A DNA stretch of 64,000 nucleotides from Clostridia bacterium (GTDB taxonomy: Bacteria; Bacillota; Clostridia; Lachnospirales; Lachnospiraceae): the NCBI GenBank assembly GCA_910574255.1, contig CAJTAK010000016.1, positions 47,523 through 111,522 of the forward strand, written 5' to 3'. Positions 42,071 to 51,473 of the stretch are shown here, in pieces (position 1 is the stretch's first letter; the number at the start of each line of letters is the position of its first letter). The position numbers and the translations under genes are program-made. Under the pieces are notes generated by a model that saw only the letters and a program-made list of their open reading frames with translations, did not search any database and was not told the origin of the DNA.

Positions 42071-43423
42071 ATGACTCTGCCACAAGAATTTAAGGTGCGG
42101 ATGGAACAATTTTTGGGAGAAGAATGTGAGGCGTTTTTAGAGAGTTGGGATCGGGAACAGGCTTTGGCTCTCAGAGTAAATCCTCTGAAGATAACCCGAG
42201 AAGAATTTGTAGCGCTTAGCCCCTTTGACCTGCGTCCGGTTCCATGGGCAGACACTGGTTTTTATTATGGGAAAGATGCCAGGCCCGGGAAGCATCCCTA
42301 TCACGAGGCAGGTCTCTACTATATCCAGGAGCCAAGTGCCATGGCAGTGGGAGCTCTTGCCAATGCCAGGCCGGGAGAACGAGTGCTGGATCTCTGTGCT
42401 GCGCCAGGCGGCAAGACAACTCATTTGGCAGCGTCTATGAAAGGGGAAGGGCTTCTTGTATCCAATGAGATTCATCCTGCACGGGCTAAGATTCTTTCTT
42501 CCAATGTGGAACGCATGGGAATTCGGAACTGCATAGTTACCAATGAGAAGCCAGAGCGTTTGGCAGAGCGCTTTCCTGGGTTCTTTGATCGGATTGTTGT
42601 GGACGCCCCCTGCTCCGGCGAGGGAATGTTTCGGAAGGAGCAGCAGGCGGCTTTGCAGTGGAGTCTGGAAAATGTGTCTATATGTGCTGAACGCCAGAGA
42701 GAGATTCTTCAGGCAGCAGCGGGTATGCTGCGGCCAGGCGGTATGTTGGTATATTCTACCTGTACTTTTTCACCAGAGGAAAATGAGGGGAGCATCAGTA
42801 CTTTTCTGGATGATTGTCCGGAATTTTCGGTGAAAAAGGTATTAGCCTGTGACAGCTTTTCAAAAGGAAGACCAGAGTGGATTGACGCCCGGCCAGAGAC
42901 AAAAGATACTTTCCGCCTTTGGCCCCATTGCCTGGAAGGAGAAGGGCATTTTATAGCAATTCTTAAAAAGAATGGAGAGGCACCTTCCAGAGAATTTTCC
43001 TGGAAGATGCAGACAGTTGAACGTAATATATGGAAGCTTTACAAAGAATTTGAGAAGGATTCTTTGGACTGTGAATTTGAGGAAATTCCGGCGTTGTTTG
43101 GCGAACAGCTATATCTTTTGCCTCAGGCATTCCCATTAAAGGGTTTAAAGGTGCTGCGAGCCGGACTTCACTTGGGAACAGTGAAAAAGAACCGATTCGA
43201 GCCGGCTCATGCACTGGCTTTGGCATTGAAGCATCAGGAAGCAGTTCATTGCTGTTTATTGAATGTACAGGAAGCGCAGGAGTATCTGAAAGGGGCGGTT
43301 TTTGAGAAATCCGGAGAGAAGGGCTGGCAGCTTATGCTGGTGGACGGATATTCTCTGGGCTGGGGGAAGCAGGCAGGCGGAATGGTAAAAAACCACTATC
43401 CAAAGGGACTGCGGAAAAATTAA
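42071..43423 (+). CDS. RsmF-type NOL1/NOP2/sun family rRNA methyltransferase
   Basis: 450 residues. It has the m5C-methyltransferase core: RVLDLCAAPGGKTT, VVDAPCSGEGMFRK with the resolving cysteine, and YSTCTFSPEENEG with the catalytic cysteine. A C-terminal RsmF-like domain (GLHLGTVKKNRFEPAHALA) follows. The target is probably 16S rRNA. It is the third gene of the nth cluster, 33 bases after the previous stop. Two large hairpins follow the stop. Confidence 0.9.
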   Translation: MTLPQEFKVRMEQFLGEECEAFLESWDREQALALRVNPLKITREEFVALSPFDLRPVPWADTGFYYGKDARPGKHPYHEAGLYYIQEPSAMAVGALANARPGERVLDLCAAPGGKTTHLAASMKGEGLLVSNEIHPARAKILSSNVERMGIRNCIVTNEKPERLAERFPGFFDRIVVDAPCSGEGMFRKEQQAALQWSLENVSICAERQREILQAAAGMLRPGGMLVYSTCTFSPEENEGSISTFLDDCPEFSVKKVLACDSFSKGRPEWIDARPETKDTFRLWPHCLEGEGHFIAILKKNGEAPSREFSWKMQTVERNIWKLYKEFEKDSLDCEFEEIPALFGEQLYLLPQAFPLKGLKVLRAGLHLGTVKKNRFEPAHALALALKHQEAVHCCLLNVQEAQEYLKGAVFEKSGEKGWQLMLVDGYSLGWGKQAGGMVKNHYPKGLRKN

Positions 43424-43471
43424 GTAAGCCGGATGAATTTGAGCAAAGGAAATTATTCCTGTGGGCAACGA

Positions 43472-43503
43472 GCCAAGCGGACGTGCTTGCACGTCCATTT
43501 GGC
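43472..43503. repeat. Intergenic hairpin A after the RsmF gene
   Basis: GCCAAGCGGACGTG pairs with CACGTCCATTTGGC around CTTG, with two mismatches. It stands 50 bases after the rsmF stop and just before a second, larger hairpin. Confidence 0.55.
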
Positions 43504-43516
43504 GACTGTCGCAGGG

Positions 43517-43585
43517 GTCAAATACCCCGCAGCTCTGTTGTGCTGCAAGCTTGATGCCCCGTCAGCTTGCTGCGGGGTATTTGAC
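43517..43585. repeat. Intergenic hairpin B with perfect 17-bp stem
   Basis: GTCAAATACCCCGCAGC (43517-43533) pairs perfectly with GCTGCGGGGTATTTGAC (43569-43585) around a 35-base loop that itself repeats GCTGCAAGC and GCCCCG-like pieces. There is no U tract. It looks like a dispersed intergenic palindrome; whether it recurs elsewhere cannot be seen here. Confidence 0.6.
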
Positions 43586-43681
43586 TCATAGGTAGATTTC
43601 GTCTTGTTCCGGCAACACAAAAAGGAAAAGAATGAGATTGGCAGGAGCTGTCGTTATTTTGCGGCAGCTCCTGCGGGCATT

Positions 43682-44065
43682 TCACAGCCGCCGGAAGATT
43701 TTTTCATAAAGCAGTCCGGTGAAAAACCACACCGGAGCATAATCCAGACGGATCACACCGTCAATGTTCCAGCGTGCCTTGCTGTAATCCCAAGGGCACA
43801 TATCACGTTTTTTCAGCAGACTTCCGGTGATGAATTCCCCAAGGAAAATGGCGCAGGCATAGACGCTCCCCCGAAACAGCGTCCCTTTTTTTTGAATCCA
43901 ACGGGAGACAGGAGCCAGAAAAGCAGCCATTCCGTAGATGGGGAACATCCAGATAGAGGAATGGCCTATGAGCTTCATCTGCCGCCGTTGAAAGGATTTG
44001 AGGCCTGTCCAGAAGATTTCCAGGCACCAGCCGATAAGTCCGCAGAGGATAAATTTATTTTTCAT
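43682..44065 (-). CDS. CmpB-like (PF06541) small membrane protein
   Basis: 127 residues with four predicted membrane segments. Residues KNKFILCGLIGWCLEI, HSSIWMFPIYGMAAF, GEFITGSLLKKR and CPWDYSKARWNIDGVIRLDYAPVWFF match the family annotated as putative ABC transporter CmpB. The function is unknown. I set the start at the ATG at 44065; an upstream in-frame extension is not membrane-like in the expected way and has no ribosome site. It converges with the RsmF gene across the hairpins and diverges from folC. Confidence 0.7.
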   Translation of the reverse strand: MKNKFILCGLIGWCLEIFWTGLKSFQRRQMKLIGHSSIWMFPIYGMAAFLAPVSRWIQKKGTLFRGSVYACAIFLGEFITGSLLKKRDMCPWDYSKARWNIDGVIRLDYAPVWFFTGLLYEKIFRRL

Positions 44066-44166
44066 GTGGATAGTATGCGCCAAAAGCCGGGAAGAAATTC
44101 TATTGAAATAAAGCGGAGGGTGTAATATACTGGAAATGCGATAAAGGAATAAAGGCGGAACAAAAA

Positions 44167-45459
44167 ATGACATACAAAGAAGCAAGAGCCTTCATTGACG
44201 ATACATCAAAGTACGGCTATATCTTAGGTTTAGACACAATAACCGAGCTGCTTAAACGGCTGGGGAACCCTCAGGATGATTTGAAGTTTGTACATATTGC
44301 CGGAACCAACGGCAAGGGCTCCATACTGGCCTATGTATCTACCATATTAAAGGAAGCAGGCTATCGGGTAGGAAGGTATATTTCTCCTACGATTTTTGAA
44401 TATCGGGAGCGGATTCAGGTAAATGAAGAATATATTTCTGAGGAGGCGGTTGCCAGGCTGGCACAGCGGATCTATGAAAAGGGGCAGGAGATGCTGGCCG
44501 AGGGCCTGGCTCATCCTACGGCCTTTGAGGTGGAGACAGCCATGGCATTTCTGTATTTTCAGGAAATGAACTGTGACATCGTAGTGCTGGAAACCGGTAT
44601 GGGCGGTTTGACCGACGCTACAAACGTGGTAAAAACCACCCTGATTTCGGCATTTGCCTCTATCAGCATGGACCACATGGGATTCCTGGGGAATACCCTG
44701 GAGGAAATTGCAAAAATCAAGGCAGGCATTATCAAGCCGAATACCATGGTGGTGAGTACGGCCCAGAAGCCGGAGGTGCGTAAGGTCTTAGAGGCGACCT
44801 GCAGACAGCAGAGAGCTTCCTACCATGAGATACGGGAAGAGGAAATCACCGACAGACAAGTGAGCTTTGAGGAACAGAGCTTTACCTACAAAGGCTGGAA
44901 GAAGCTAAGGCCGGGAATCCTGGGAAGCTGCCAGCTTGAAAATGCGGCAACAGCAGCAGAGGTCATCTATGAGTTAAGAGATCTGGGCTATCCGGTTTCC
45001 GAGGAAGCCATAAGACAAGGTCTGGAAAAGACCCGTTGGATTGGCCGCTTTACCATCGTGGATGAAGATCCGCTCTTCATCGTGGACGGAGCACATAACC
45101 GGGATGCGTCGGATCGGCTTTTGGAGACATTGAAGCTCTATGTTCCCCATAAACGAAAGGTTTTTATTATCGGGGTTTTGGCGGACAAGGAGTATGATTA
45201 TATCATGAGCCGCCTGGTGCCGGAGGCGGAGCGGATTGTGACGGTCATGACACCGAATAATCCAAGAGCCCTGCCGGCAAAAAAGCTGGCAGAGACAGTG
45301 AAGCAGTATAACTCAGAGGTGGAAGCCGCCCAAAGCATTCGGGAAGCGGTACAACTGGCAAAGGGCTATGCGGATAAGGATGGCATGATTCTGGCATTTG
45401 GTTCCCTGTCTTACCTTGGGGACCTTATAGAGGAAGTGCGGAAAGGAAAAGAGACATGA
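44167..45459 (+). CDS. folC: Folylpolyglutamate synthase / dihydrofolate synthase
   Basis: 430 residues of the Mur-ligase fold. P-loop GTNGKGSILAYV, the folate and lysine regions VLETGMGGLTDATNV and SMDHMGFLGNTLEEIAKIKAGI, and IVDGAHNRDASDR in the C-terminal domain are diagnostic. It adds glutamates to folates. The ribosome site is weak. The stop overlaps pheA by 4 bases, an arrangement that couples the two genes although they serve different pathways. Confidence 0.93.
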   Translation: MTYKEARAFIDDTSKYGYILGLDTITELLKRLGNPQDDLKFVHIAGTNGKGSILAYVSTILKEAGYRVGRYISPTIFEYRERIQVNEEYISEEAVARLAQRIYEKGQEMLAEGLAHPTAFEVETAMAFLYFQEMNCDIVVLETGMGGLTDATNVVKTTLISAFASISMDHMGFLGNTLEEIAKIKAGIIKPNTMVVSTAQKPEVRKVLEATCRQQRASYHEIREEEITDRQVSFEEQSFTYKGWKKLRPGILGSCQLENAATAAEVIYELRDLGYPVSEEAIRQGLEKTRWIGRFTIVDEDPLFIVDGAHNRDASDRLLETLKLYVPHKRKVFIIGVLADKEYDYIMSRLVPEAERIVTVMTPNNPRALPAKKLAETVKQYNSEVEAAQSIREAVQLAKGYADKDGMILAFGSLSYLGDLIEEVRKGKET

Positions 45460-46583
45460 GAGATCTGGCGGAACTGAGAAAAGAGATTGATGAGATTGAC
45501 CAGCAGATGGTGAAGCTCTTTGAGCAGCGCATGGACGTCTCGGAAGAGGTGGCAGAGTATAAGGTAGCCGTGGGAAAGAAGATTTTGGACAAGGAGCGGG
45601 AGAAGCTTAAGATTCAGGCAGTACAGGCCATGACCCATAATGAGTTTAACAGCCATGGGGTGGAGGAATTGTATCACCAGATTATGGCCATGAGCCGGAA
45701 GCTCCAGTATCAGCGTATGGAGCAGCAGGCCATCGGGCGTCTTCCTTTTGTCATGGTGGACGAGCTGGAAAAGAAGAGTGTCCGGGTGGTTTATCAGGGA
45801 GTAGAGGGAGCCTATGCCCAGCAGGCGATGTTTGAGTTCTTCGGGGAGGATGTGAATCATTTTCATGTGGAACGCTGGAGAGACGCAATGGAAGCGATTG
45901 CGGAGGGTATGGCAGACTATGGGGTGCTTCCCATTGAGAATTCTTCGGCCGGGATTGTAAATGATAACTACGATCTCCTTCAGGAATTTGACAATTATAT
46001 TGTAGGGGAACAGGTGATGACCATTAGCCATGCTCTTCTTGGAACACCGGATGCAGAACTTTCCGATATACGCACCGTCTATTCTCATCCCCAAGGCTTG
46101 ATGCAGTGCGCCAAATATCTGGATGAAAATCGTCAGTGGCAGCAAATCAGTCTTCTCAATACGGCGGTAGCCGCCCAGAAGGTGGCGGAGGACAAAGACA
46201 AGACCCAGGCGGCTATTGCAAGCACTTTGGCAGGCAAACAGCATGGACTGAAGGTTTTGAAGGAGCAGATCAACTTCAGCGGGCAAAATTCCACTCGTTT
46301 CCTTATTGTAACCAATCAGAGGATATTCCGGAAGGATGCGGGAAAGGTGAGCATCTGCTTTGAGGTAAGCCATGAGAGCGGCTGCCTTTACAATGTGCTG
46401 TCTCATTTTATTTTCAATAACCTGAATATGTGCCGGATTGAGTCAAGGCCCATAGCAGAGAAAAATTGGGAGTATCATTTCTTTGTGGACTTTGAAGGAA
46501 ATCTAAATGACAGTGCCGTAAAGAATGCTCTCAGGGGGATTAAGGAAGAGGCATTGAATATGAAGATATTGGGGAACTATTAG
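45456..46583 (+). CDS. pheA: Chorismate mutase / prephenate dehydratase (P-protein)
   Basis: 375 residues. Residues 1-90 are an AroQ chorismate mutase (LRKEIDEIDQQMVKLFEQRM), 110-285 the prephenate dehydratase (YQGVEGAYAQQA, GVLPIENSSAGIV, the TR motif in NSTRFLIV), and the end is an ACT domain (SICFEVSHESGCLYNVLSHF, IESRPI) for phenylalanine feedback. It converts chorismate to phenylpyruvate. It is co-translated with folC. Confidence 0.93.
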   Translation: MRDLAELRKEIDEIDQQMVKLFEQRMDVSEEVAEYKVAVGKKILDKEREKLKIQAVQAMTHNEFNSHGVEELYHQIMAMSRKLQYQRMEQQAIGRLPFVMVDELEKKSVRVVYQGVEGAYAQQAMFEFFGEDVNHFHVERWRDAMEAIAEGMADYGVLPIENSSAGIVNDNYDLLQEFDNYIVGEQVMTISHALLGTPDAELSDIRTVYSHPQGLMQCAKYLDENRQWQQISLLNTAVAAQKVAEDKDKTQAAIASTLAGKQHGLKVLKEQINFSGQNSTRFLIVTNQRIFRKDAGKVSICFEVSHESGCLYNVLSHFIFNNLNMCRIESRPIAEKNWEYHFFVDFEGNLNDSAVKNALRGIKEEALNMKILGNY

Positions 46584-46588
46584 GGAAG

Positions 46589-46610
46589 CTGCGGAATTTA
46601 CAATAGGAGG
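46589..46610 (+). repeat. GGAACT-type box at the degV ribosome site
   Basis: CTGCGGAATTTACAATAGGAGG matches the right-box consensus with one change (GGAATT for GGAACT) and contains the ribosome site itself. There is no left box or hairpin. Confidence 0.4.
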
Positions 46611-46616
46611 CATAGG

Positions 46617-47486
46617 ATGAACAATTATATAATTATGACGGACAATATGGCAGATCTGCCGGAGAATTACATTCGGGAGCATGAATTGGAGATTCTGTCT
46701 CTAAGCTACATTTTGGATGGAGAGACCTATGACAGAAATCATCCGTTAGAGGAAGCGGAGTTCTACAACCGAATGCGGAACGGTTCTATGCCTACCACTT
46801 CTCAGGTGAACCCGGAACAGGCAAAGGAGGCATTTACAGCTTGCCTTAATCAGGGAAAGGATGTACTTTATATTGCCTTTTCTTCAGGACTTAGCGGAAC
46901 CTGTAACAGTGCAGGAATTGCGGCAAAGGAGCTGAAAGAGGAGGGAAAGTTCCCGAATCGTAAGCTGGTTGTTCTGGATTCCCTAAGCGCTTCCTTGGGC
47001 GAGGGGCTTCTGGTACACAAAGCAGTTAAACTGAAAGAAGCAGGAAAATCTTTGGAAGAGGTGGCGGATTGGGTGGAAAAGCATAAGCTGGAGGTTTGCC
47101 ATAACTTTACCGTGGATGATCTGTTCCATCTCCACCGGGGCGGCCGGGTATCTAAGGCCACGGCAATTTTGGGCACCATGATTAATATCAAACCCATTCT
47201 CCATGTAGATAATGAGGGGCATCTCATTGCCATCGGAAAGGTTCGGGGAAGAAAGAAATCCCTGACATCTCTGGTGGATCGGATGGGCGAGCAGATTCAG
47301 GGTTTTGAGAATCCAGAGGTATTCATCAGCCATGGGGATTGTCTGGAGGATGCCCGGTATGTGGAAAAGCTGGTGCGGGAGCGTTTTGGAGTGGAGACCT
47401 TTATCATCAATTATGTGGGACCTACCATCGGCGCCCATTCCGGCCCTGGTACGATGGCACTGTTCTTTATGGGGAATCCTCGATAG
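46617..47486 (+). CDS. DegV family fatty-acid-binding protein
   Basis: 289 residues. DegV hallmarks are ADLPENYI, SQVNPEQ, IAFSSGLSGTCNSA, VLDSLSASLGEG, HLHRGGRVSK and the C-terminal PTIGAHSGPGTMALFF. These proteins bind fatty acids and supply them to the FakA kinase; other paralogues in clostridia are common. The ribosome site AGGAGG is part of the GGAACT-type box. It follows pheA by 33 bases and probably belongs to the same transcript. Confidence 0.92.
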   Translation: MNNYIIMTDNMADLPENYIREHELEILSLSYILDGETYDRNHPLEEAEFYNRMRNGSMPTTSQVNPEQAKEAFTACLNQGKDVLYIAFSSGLSGTCNSAGIAAKELKEEGKFPNRKLVVLDSLSASLGEGLLVHKAVKLKEAGKSLEEVADWVEKHKLEVCHNFTVDDLFHLHRGGRVSKATAILGTMINIKPILHVDNEGHLIAIGKVRGRKKSLTSLVDRMGEQIQGFENPEVFISHGDCLEDARYVEKLVRERFGVETFIINYVGPTIGAHSGPGTMALFFMGNPR

Positions 47487-47527
47487 AAAAAAGCCCTGTT
47501 TATTAGGGGGTGTCGGAAAATAAGACA

Positions 47528-48412
47528 TCAGCCGTTTCTATACCCAAGAGGCGTAACGCCATATTTTTCTTTAAACAGCTTTCCAAAATAACTGGAGCTG
47601 CAAAACCCGCAGGAATTGCCGATTTCAGAGATGGATAGATTCGTTTCCTTTAATAAATTGGCAGCCTGGATTAAACGATACTCATTGATATATTCCATAG
47701 GCTTCTTACCGGTATATCGGTGAAAAGAGCGGAAGCATTCGCTTCGGCTCACATGGGTGTAATTCGTAAGATCCCGGATGGTGATATTCTCAGAAAAGTG
47801 CTCCTGTATGTAGGCAATCATTTTCTTAACCGTATCGCTATGGTGATGGGCAGCAGCTTTTATGACAAAGGAGTGAGTTTCTTCGGATATATAATCCAGC
47901 GTATAAAGCCAAAGCTGACTGACCAGACTGAAGCAGCGAAGTTCAAAATCATAATCCGTTTCCTGAAGCCCACAGATATCTTTAATTGTTTGAGATATTT
48001 TAGGATAGTAAGAATTGGCGGTTTCTATGCGAAAACCTTCAATAGGCATCCGAATAACAGATTGGAAATATTTATGAAATGCATTTCCGCCGGGAAAAAG
48101 GGTGGAGGGAAAGCCTACGCCGATCATAACGGCATTTTCCCGAAGGCTGGTCTGCTTTGCCATATGAAGGACGTTGGAATTGACAAAGATACAGTCTCCC
48201 TTCGTAAGCTTCAGGCAGGTTTCGCCTGTATAAAAATCCAGATTCCCTTCCGTGAGTATTCCAAATTCAAAAGCATTGTGCCAGTGGCAGTTCAAGGTGT
48301 GATCCGTAAAGCTGCCGTATACATCCTTCCAGATATCCAAAGGGAAGGAAGCGTCTTTGTAATCAATAATCTCCCTTAAATGTTCATCTGTCTTAACTGG
48401 GCCTGTCTGCAT
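47528..48412 (-). CDS. AraC family transcriptional regulator
   Basis: 294 residues. An N-terminal cupin (HWHNAFEFGILTEGNLDF, GDCIFVNSNVLHM) is followed by two C-terminal helix-turn-helix motifs (ITIRDLTNYTHVSRSECFRSFHRYTG, SISEIGNSCGFCSSSYFGKLF). GGGGAG precedes the ATG. It is divergent from the MATE exporter gene over a 127-base AT-rich gap, so it probably controls that exporter in response to a small molecule. Confidence 0.9.
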   Translation of the reverse strand: MQTGPVKTDEHLREIIDYKDASFPLDIWKDVYGSFTDHTLNCHWHNAFEFGILTEGNLDFYTGETCLKLTKGDCIFVNSNVLHMAKQTSLRENAVMIGVGFPSTLFPGGNAFHKYFQSVIRMPIEGFRIETANSYYPKISQTIKDICGLQETDYDFELRCFSLVSQLWLYTLDYISEETHSFVIKAAAHHHSDTVKKMIAYIQEHFSENITIRDLTNYTHVSRSECFRSFHRYTGKKPMEYINEYRLIQAANLLKETNLSISEIGNSCGFCSSSYFGKLFKEKYGVTPLGYRNG

Positions 48413-48539
48413 GAAATCTCCCCTGAGTTGAAATTATAATTATAATATTTTGGACTATAGTTATATACAAATTTATTTTTTGACATTATTATTATATTTG
48501 TTCAATTTACATATGTCAAGGAAGGAGAGGAATATAAAA

Positions 48540-49955
48540 ATGCGGTTTCTGGGTATTGGAAAGCGTATGGCCGGTCACAAGAAGAAGGGCAGCAGAGTAA
48601 AGGACATGACACAGGGAAATCCCACAAAGCTGATTTTTTCATTTGCGCTGCCGCTTATTTTGGGAAACCTGGGCCAGCAGTTATATATGATTACGGATAC
48701 AGTAATTGTAGGACAGGGAGTAGGGCTTAATGCCCTGGCATCCCTTGGAGCAACAGACTGGATTTATTGGCTGGTGCTCTGGCCGGTGCAGTTTTTGACA
48801 CAGGGCTTTGCAGTCTTAATTACGCAGAATATCGGAGAGGGAAATGAGAAAAGCATTCGAAAATCCATTGCCATGTCTGCAATTTTATGTGTGGTAATCG
48901 GTACGCTGATTTCTGTGATTTTTCCCTTTTTGGCAAAGCTTATGCTTCATTTGCTGAAAACGCCGGAAGACATTTTTGACGGTGCCCATTCCTATGTGAC
49001 AGTGATGTATGCAGGCACCCTGATTGTAATGGCGTATAATATGGTCTCGGCCATATTGCGTGCTTTCGGTGATGGAGAAACGCCCTTGATTGGTATGATA
49101 ATTGCGGCGGCTGTGAATATCGGTCTGGATCTGCTTCTGGTTATGGGATTTCATTGGGGAATTGTAGGAGCTGCGGCAGCTACGATTATTGCTCAGTTGA
49201 TTGCTTTCCTTTACTGTCTGCGGATGATTGGGAAAATTCCGGCAGTGAATATGGAACGGGAGGACTGGAGAGCGGATGGAACTGTGATAAAGAGACTGCT
49301 GAAGCTTGGAATGCCTTTGGCTCTTTCTCATGTTGCCATTGTCGCCGGAGGCATCTTTCTTCAATCTGTGATCAATGGTTTTGGGTCTCTGTTTGTTGCG
49401 GCTTTTACGGCAACGAATAAATTGTATGGTTTGTTGGAAAGCTCGGCTATTTCTATCGGTTTTGCAACAGCAACCTATATAGGGCAGAATTGGGGAGCCC
49501 GTAATCTGGAAAGGATCCAAAGAGGAATAAAGAGTGCGATGAAGCTTTCCATAGTATTTGCAATATCCATTACGATTGGAATGCTGCTGTGGGGCAAATA
49601 TTTGCTGATGATGTTTATCTCATCCGCAGACGCCGATGCATCCATGGTGCTTGAGATGTCCTATCAGTATCTTACTATTATGAGTGTAACGCTGATTATC
49701 CTTTATGCTCTGCATGTATACCGGTCTGCTCTGCAGGGAATGGGAAATACAGTCATTCCAATGATTGCAGGCATTTTGGAGTGTGTGGGACGTATATCGG
49801 TTGCGGTATTCCTTCCGAGCATTATGGGCGAGTTTGGCTTGTTTTTTGCTGAGCCCACCGCATGGCTGTTCAGTGCGGTCTGCGTCACCATATCCTATCA
49901 TGTTTTGGTGAGTAAACTGCCTGTCCGGGATGGGGCCCATGTGGGCTTACAATGA
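48540..49955 (+). CDS. MATE family multidrug/metabolite exporter
   Basis: 471 residues with about 12 membrane segments. MATE features are MTQGNPTKLIFSFALPLILGN, the IGQ-like QQLYMITDTVIVGQ, and repeat 2 LLKLGMPLALSHVAI. It exports cationic compounds or metabolites. The ATG was chosen behind AAGGAAGGAGAGG; the upstream in-frame reading has no ribosome site. It overlaps the convergent PHP gene by 9 bases at the end. An AraC-type gene is divergent upstream. Confidence 0.9.
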   Translation: MRFLGIGKRMAGHKKKGSRVKDMTQGNPTKLIFSFALPLILGNLGQQLYMITDTVIVGQGVGLNALASLGATDWIYWLVLWPVQFLTQGFAVLITQNIGEGNEKSIRKSIAMSAILCVVIGTLISVIFPFLAKLMLHLLKTPEDIFDGAHSYVTVMYAGTLIVMAYNMVSAILRAFGDGETPLIGMIIAAAVNIGLDLLLVMGFHWGIVGAAAATIIAQLIAFLYCLRMIGKIPAVNMEREDWRADGTVIKRLLKLGMPLALSHVAIVAGGIFLQSVINGFGSLFVAAFTATNKLYGLLESSAISIGFATATYIGQNWGARNLERIQRGIKSAMKLSIVFAISITIGMLLWGKYLLMMFISSADADASMVLEMSYQYLTIMSVTLIILYALHVYRSALQGMGNTVIPMIAGILECVGRISVAVFLPSIMGEFGLFFAEPTAWLFSAVCVTISYHVLVSKLPVRDGAHVGLQ

Positions 49956-50801
49956 TTCCGCCCCTTTGTTTTTCAGATTCTCCCATATGTCATAAGGAAC
50001 TTGAAGATTCCCTTTGCCGCTGCCCATCTGGATCAGCGGCTTATTTTTTCCGTGAAAATCAGAACCGCCGGAGATGGAAAGGCCCATCTCTTGTGCCAAT
50101 AGGCGCAGATTTCGCTCGTCATTTCCGGAATTGGAGGAGTGAATGGCTTCGATTCCTTTCAGGCCTGATCCCTTAAGCTCCCGAATAAGTGCTCTGAGCT
50201 CCGGATCCGGCATATGATACAGCAGGGGATGAGCCAGAACCGGGATGCCTCCTGCGTCCAAGATTCCGTGGATGGACTGATCGAGGGAGGAAAGCTTTTT
50301 GGGAACAAAGCAGGGGCAGCCTTCACCGATATAACGGGCAAAGGCTTCGGATATGGAGGTTACATAATGCTGTTCAAAGAGCCAGCGCCCGAAATGGGCA
50401 CGGGTAAGGACAGAGCTTTTATAGGTCTCCTGAAGCTTAGGGAGTGTAATATCAAAGCCTTCCATGCGGCGCAGCCGATCTGCCATTTCTTCATTTCGTG
50501 CTTCCCGGCTTTTCTGAAAGCTTCTTAATAATCGGGAGAAGTCTTCCTGCTCCGGATTAAGGCCCAGTCCCAGAATATGAATATCCCTGGCATGGTATGC
50601 TGCGGAAAATTCGATTCCGGGAATCAGCTCGACATCATATTTTTCTGCAGCTGTCATGGCCTCTGAGATTCCCTCCATAGTATCGTGATCCGTCAGGGCA
50701 AAAGCGGCAAGCCCTTTTCCTGCGGCACAGGCAGCGAGCTCGGCGGGAGTCAGGGTGCCGTCGGAAAATGTGGAGTGAACGTGAAGATCGATGTATTTCA
50801 T
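49947..50801 (-). CDS. PHP domain phosphoesterase
   Basis: 284 residues. The PHP metal ligands appear in DLHVHSTFSDG, ALTDHDT, IPGIEFSA, ARDIHILG, IPVLAHPLL and SGGSDFHG. The family includes 5'-3' nucleotidases such as RNase AM/YciV and 3',5'-nucleotide phosphatases, and this length fits that subgroup. The start was set at the ATG before KYIDLHVHS; longer readings lack a ribosome site. It converges with the MATE gene. Confidence 0.88.
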   Translation of the reverse strand: MKYIDLHVHSTFSDGTLTPAELAACAAGKGLAAFALTDHDTMEGISEAMTAAEKYDVELIPGIEFSAAYHARDIHILGLGLNPEQEDFSRLLRSFQKSREARNEEMADRLRRMEGFDITLPKLQETYKSSVLTRAHFGRWLFEQHYVTSISEAFARYIGEGCPCFVPKKLSSLDQSIHGILDAGGIPVLAHPLLYHMPDPELRALIRELKGSGLKGIEAIHSSNSGNDERNLRLLAQEMGLSISGGSDFHGKNKPLIQMGSGKGNLQVPYDIWENLKNKGAESL

Positions 50802-50956
50802 GAAAGAATACCTGCCCTTCTGTAAGTTTTTGCAAAATACCTTGTTCATTGCTCTTATTATACCCCCAAAATTCTGTGTTGTCACAAAAATGCTACTGTC
50901 AGGTACATATTTTGTATTCAGGAAGATATGCGGTTATCAATAAGAAGTATATAAGG

Positions 50957-51012
50957 TTGACAAACATTTTCGGCAAATGTAGAATAAAAGAATAACTTCT
51001 GCATTTGCCGAA
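50957..51012 (+). promoter_or_regulatory. Promoter with 16-bp inverted repeat for the second BlaI/M56 operon
   Basis: TTGACA (50957-50962), 17-base spacer, TAGAAT (50980-50985). TTCGGCAAATGTAGAA (50969-50984) covers spacer and -10, and pairs with TTCTGCATTTGCCGAA (50997-51012) with one G-T. It could be two repressor half-sites or an early leader hairpin. Confidence 0.6.
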
Positions 51013-51046
51013 GATTTGTTTAGATGAAGGATAGAAGACGGAATAC

Positions 51047-51089
51047 TGCGGAACTTAAAACAACAATATTACGGAACTTAAAATAGGAG
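51047..51089 (+). repeat. GGAACT-box leader element, copy before the second blaI
   Basis: Two boxes, TGCGGAACTTAAAA (51047-51060) and ATTACGGAACTTAAAATAGGAG (51068-51089), lie 21 bases apart with no hairpin between. The right one contains the ribosome site. This looks like the minimal form of the element. Confidence 0.55.
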
Positions 51090-51096
51090 AAATGGG

Positions 51097-51471
51097 ATGA
51101 AAAGACTGCCGGATTCGGAATTGGAACTGATGATGATTATTTGGGATGCTAAGGCACCCATAACACGCACGGAGATAGAAGACAGGCTTCCGCCGGAGCG
51201 GAGGCTCTCTTCCACCACGGTACTGTCCTTTCTGGCAAGGCTTCAGGAGAAGGGCTTTGTTAAGGTGCAAAAAACGGGCAGAAACAATATTTATGAGCCG
51301 CTGGTATCCAGAGAAGAATATCTGAGAACAGAGAGCAAAAGCATCTGGAAACGGCTTTATCAGGGATCGATAAAGAATTTTATGACAGCTCTAAGTGATG
51401 GAGAAGGGCTGTCGGATCGGGATCTGGAGGAGCTTCAGGAGTTTTTGGATCAGAAGAAGGGAGGACGCTGA
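51097..51471 (+). CDS. BlaI/MecI/CopY family repressor (second copy)
   Basis: 124 residues. The winged helix KRLPDSELELMMIIWDAKAPIT, SSTTVLSFLARLQEKGFV and a C-terminal dimerisation helix are clear. It resembles the family more closely than the first copy at 17.9 kb. The M56 gene follows after 2 bases. The inverted repeat in the promoter is a possible operator. Confidence 0.9.
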   Translation: MKRLPDSELELMMIIWDAKAPITRTEIEDRLPPERRLSSTTVLSFLARLQEKGFVKVQKTGRNNIYEPLVSREEYLRTESKSIWKRLYQGSIKNFMTALSDGEGLSDRDLEELQEFLDQKKGGR

Positions 51472-51473
51472 AT

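Noticed and set aside
43517..43585. Large hairpin considered as a rho-independent terminator
   Set aside because: There is no run of T on either side, so it was listed as a repeat instead.
43604..44125. Plus-strand frame opposite the CmpB-like gene
   Set aside because: The minus-strand reading has membrane segments and family motifs; this one does not.
45411..46406. 331-residue minus-strand frame opposite pheA
   Set aside because: The plus strand carries a clear P-protein with all domains; the antisense product has no recognisable feature.
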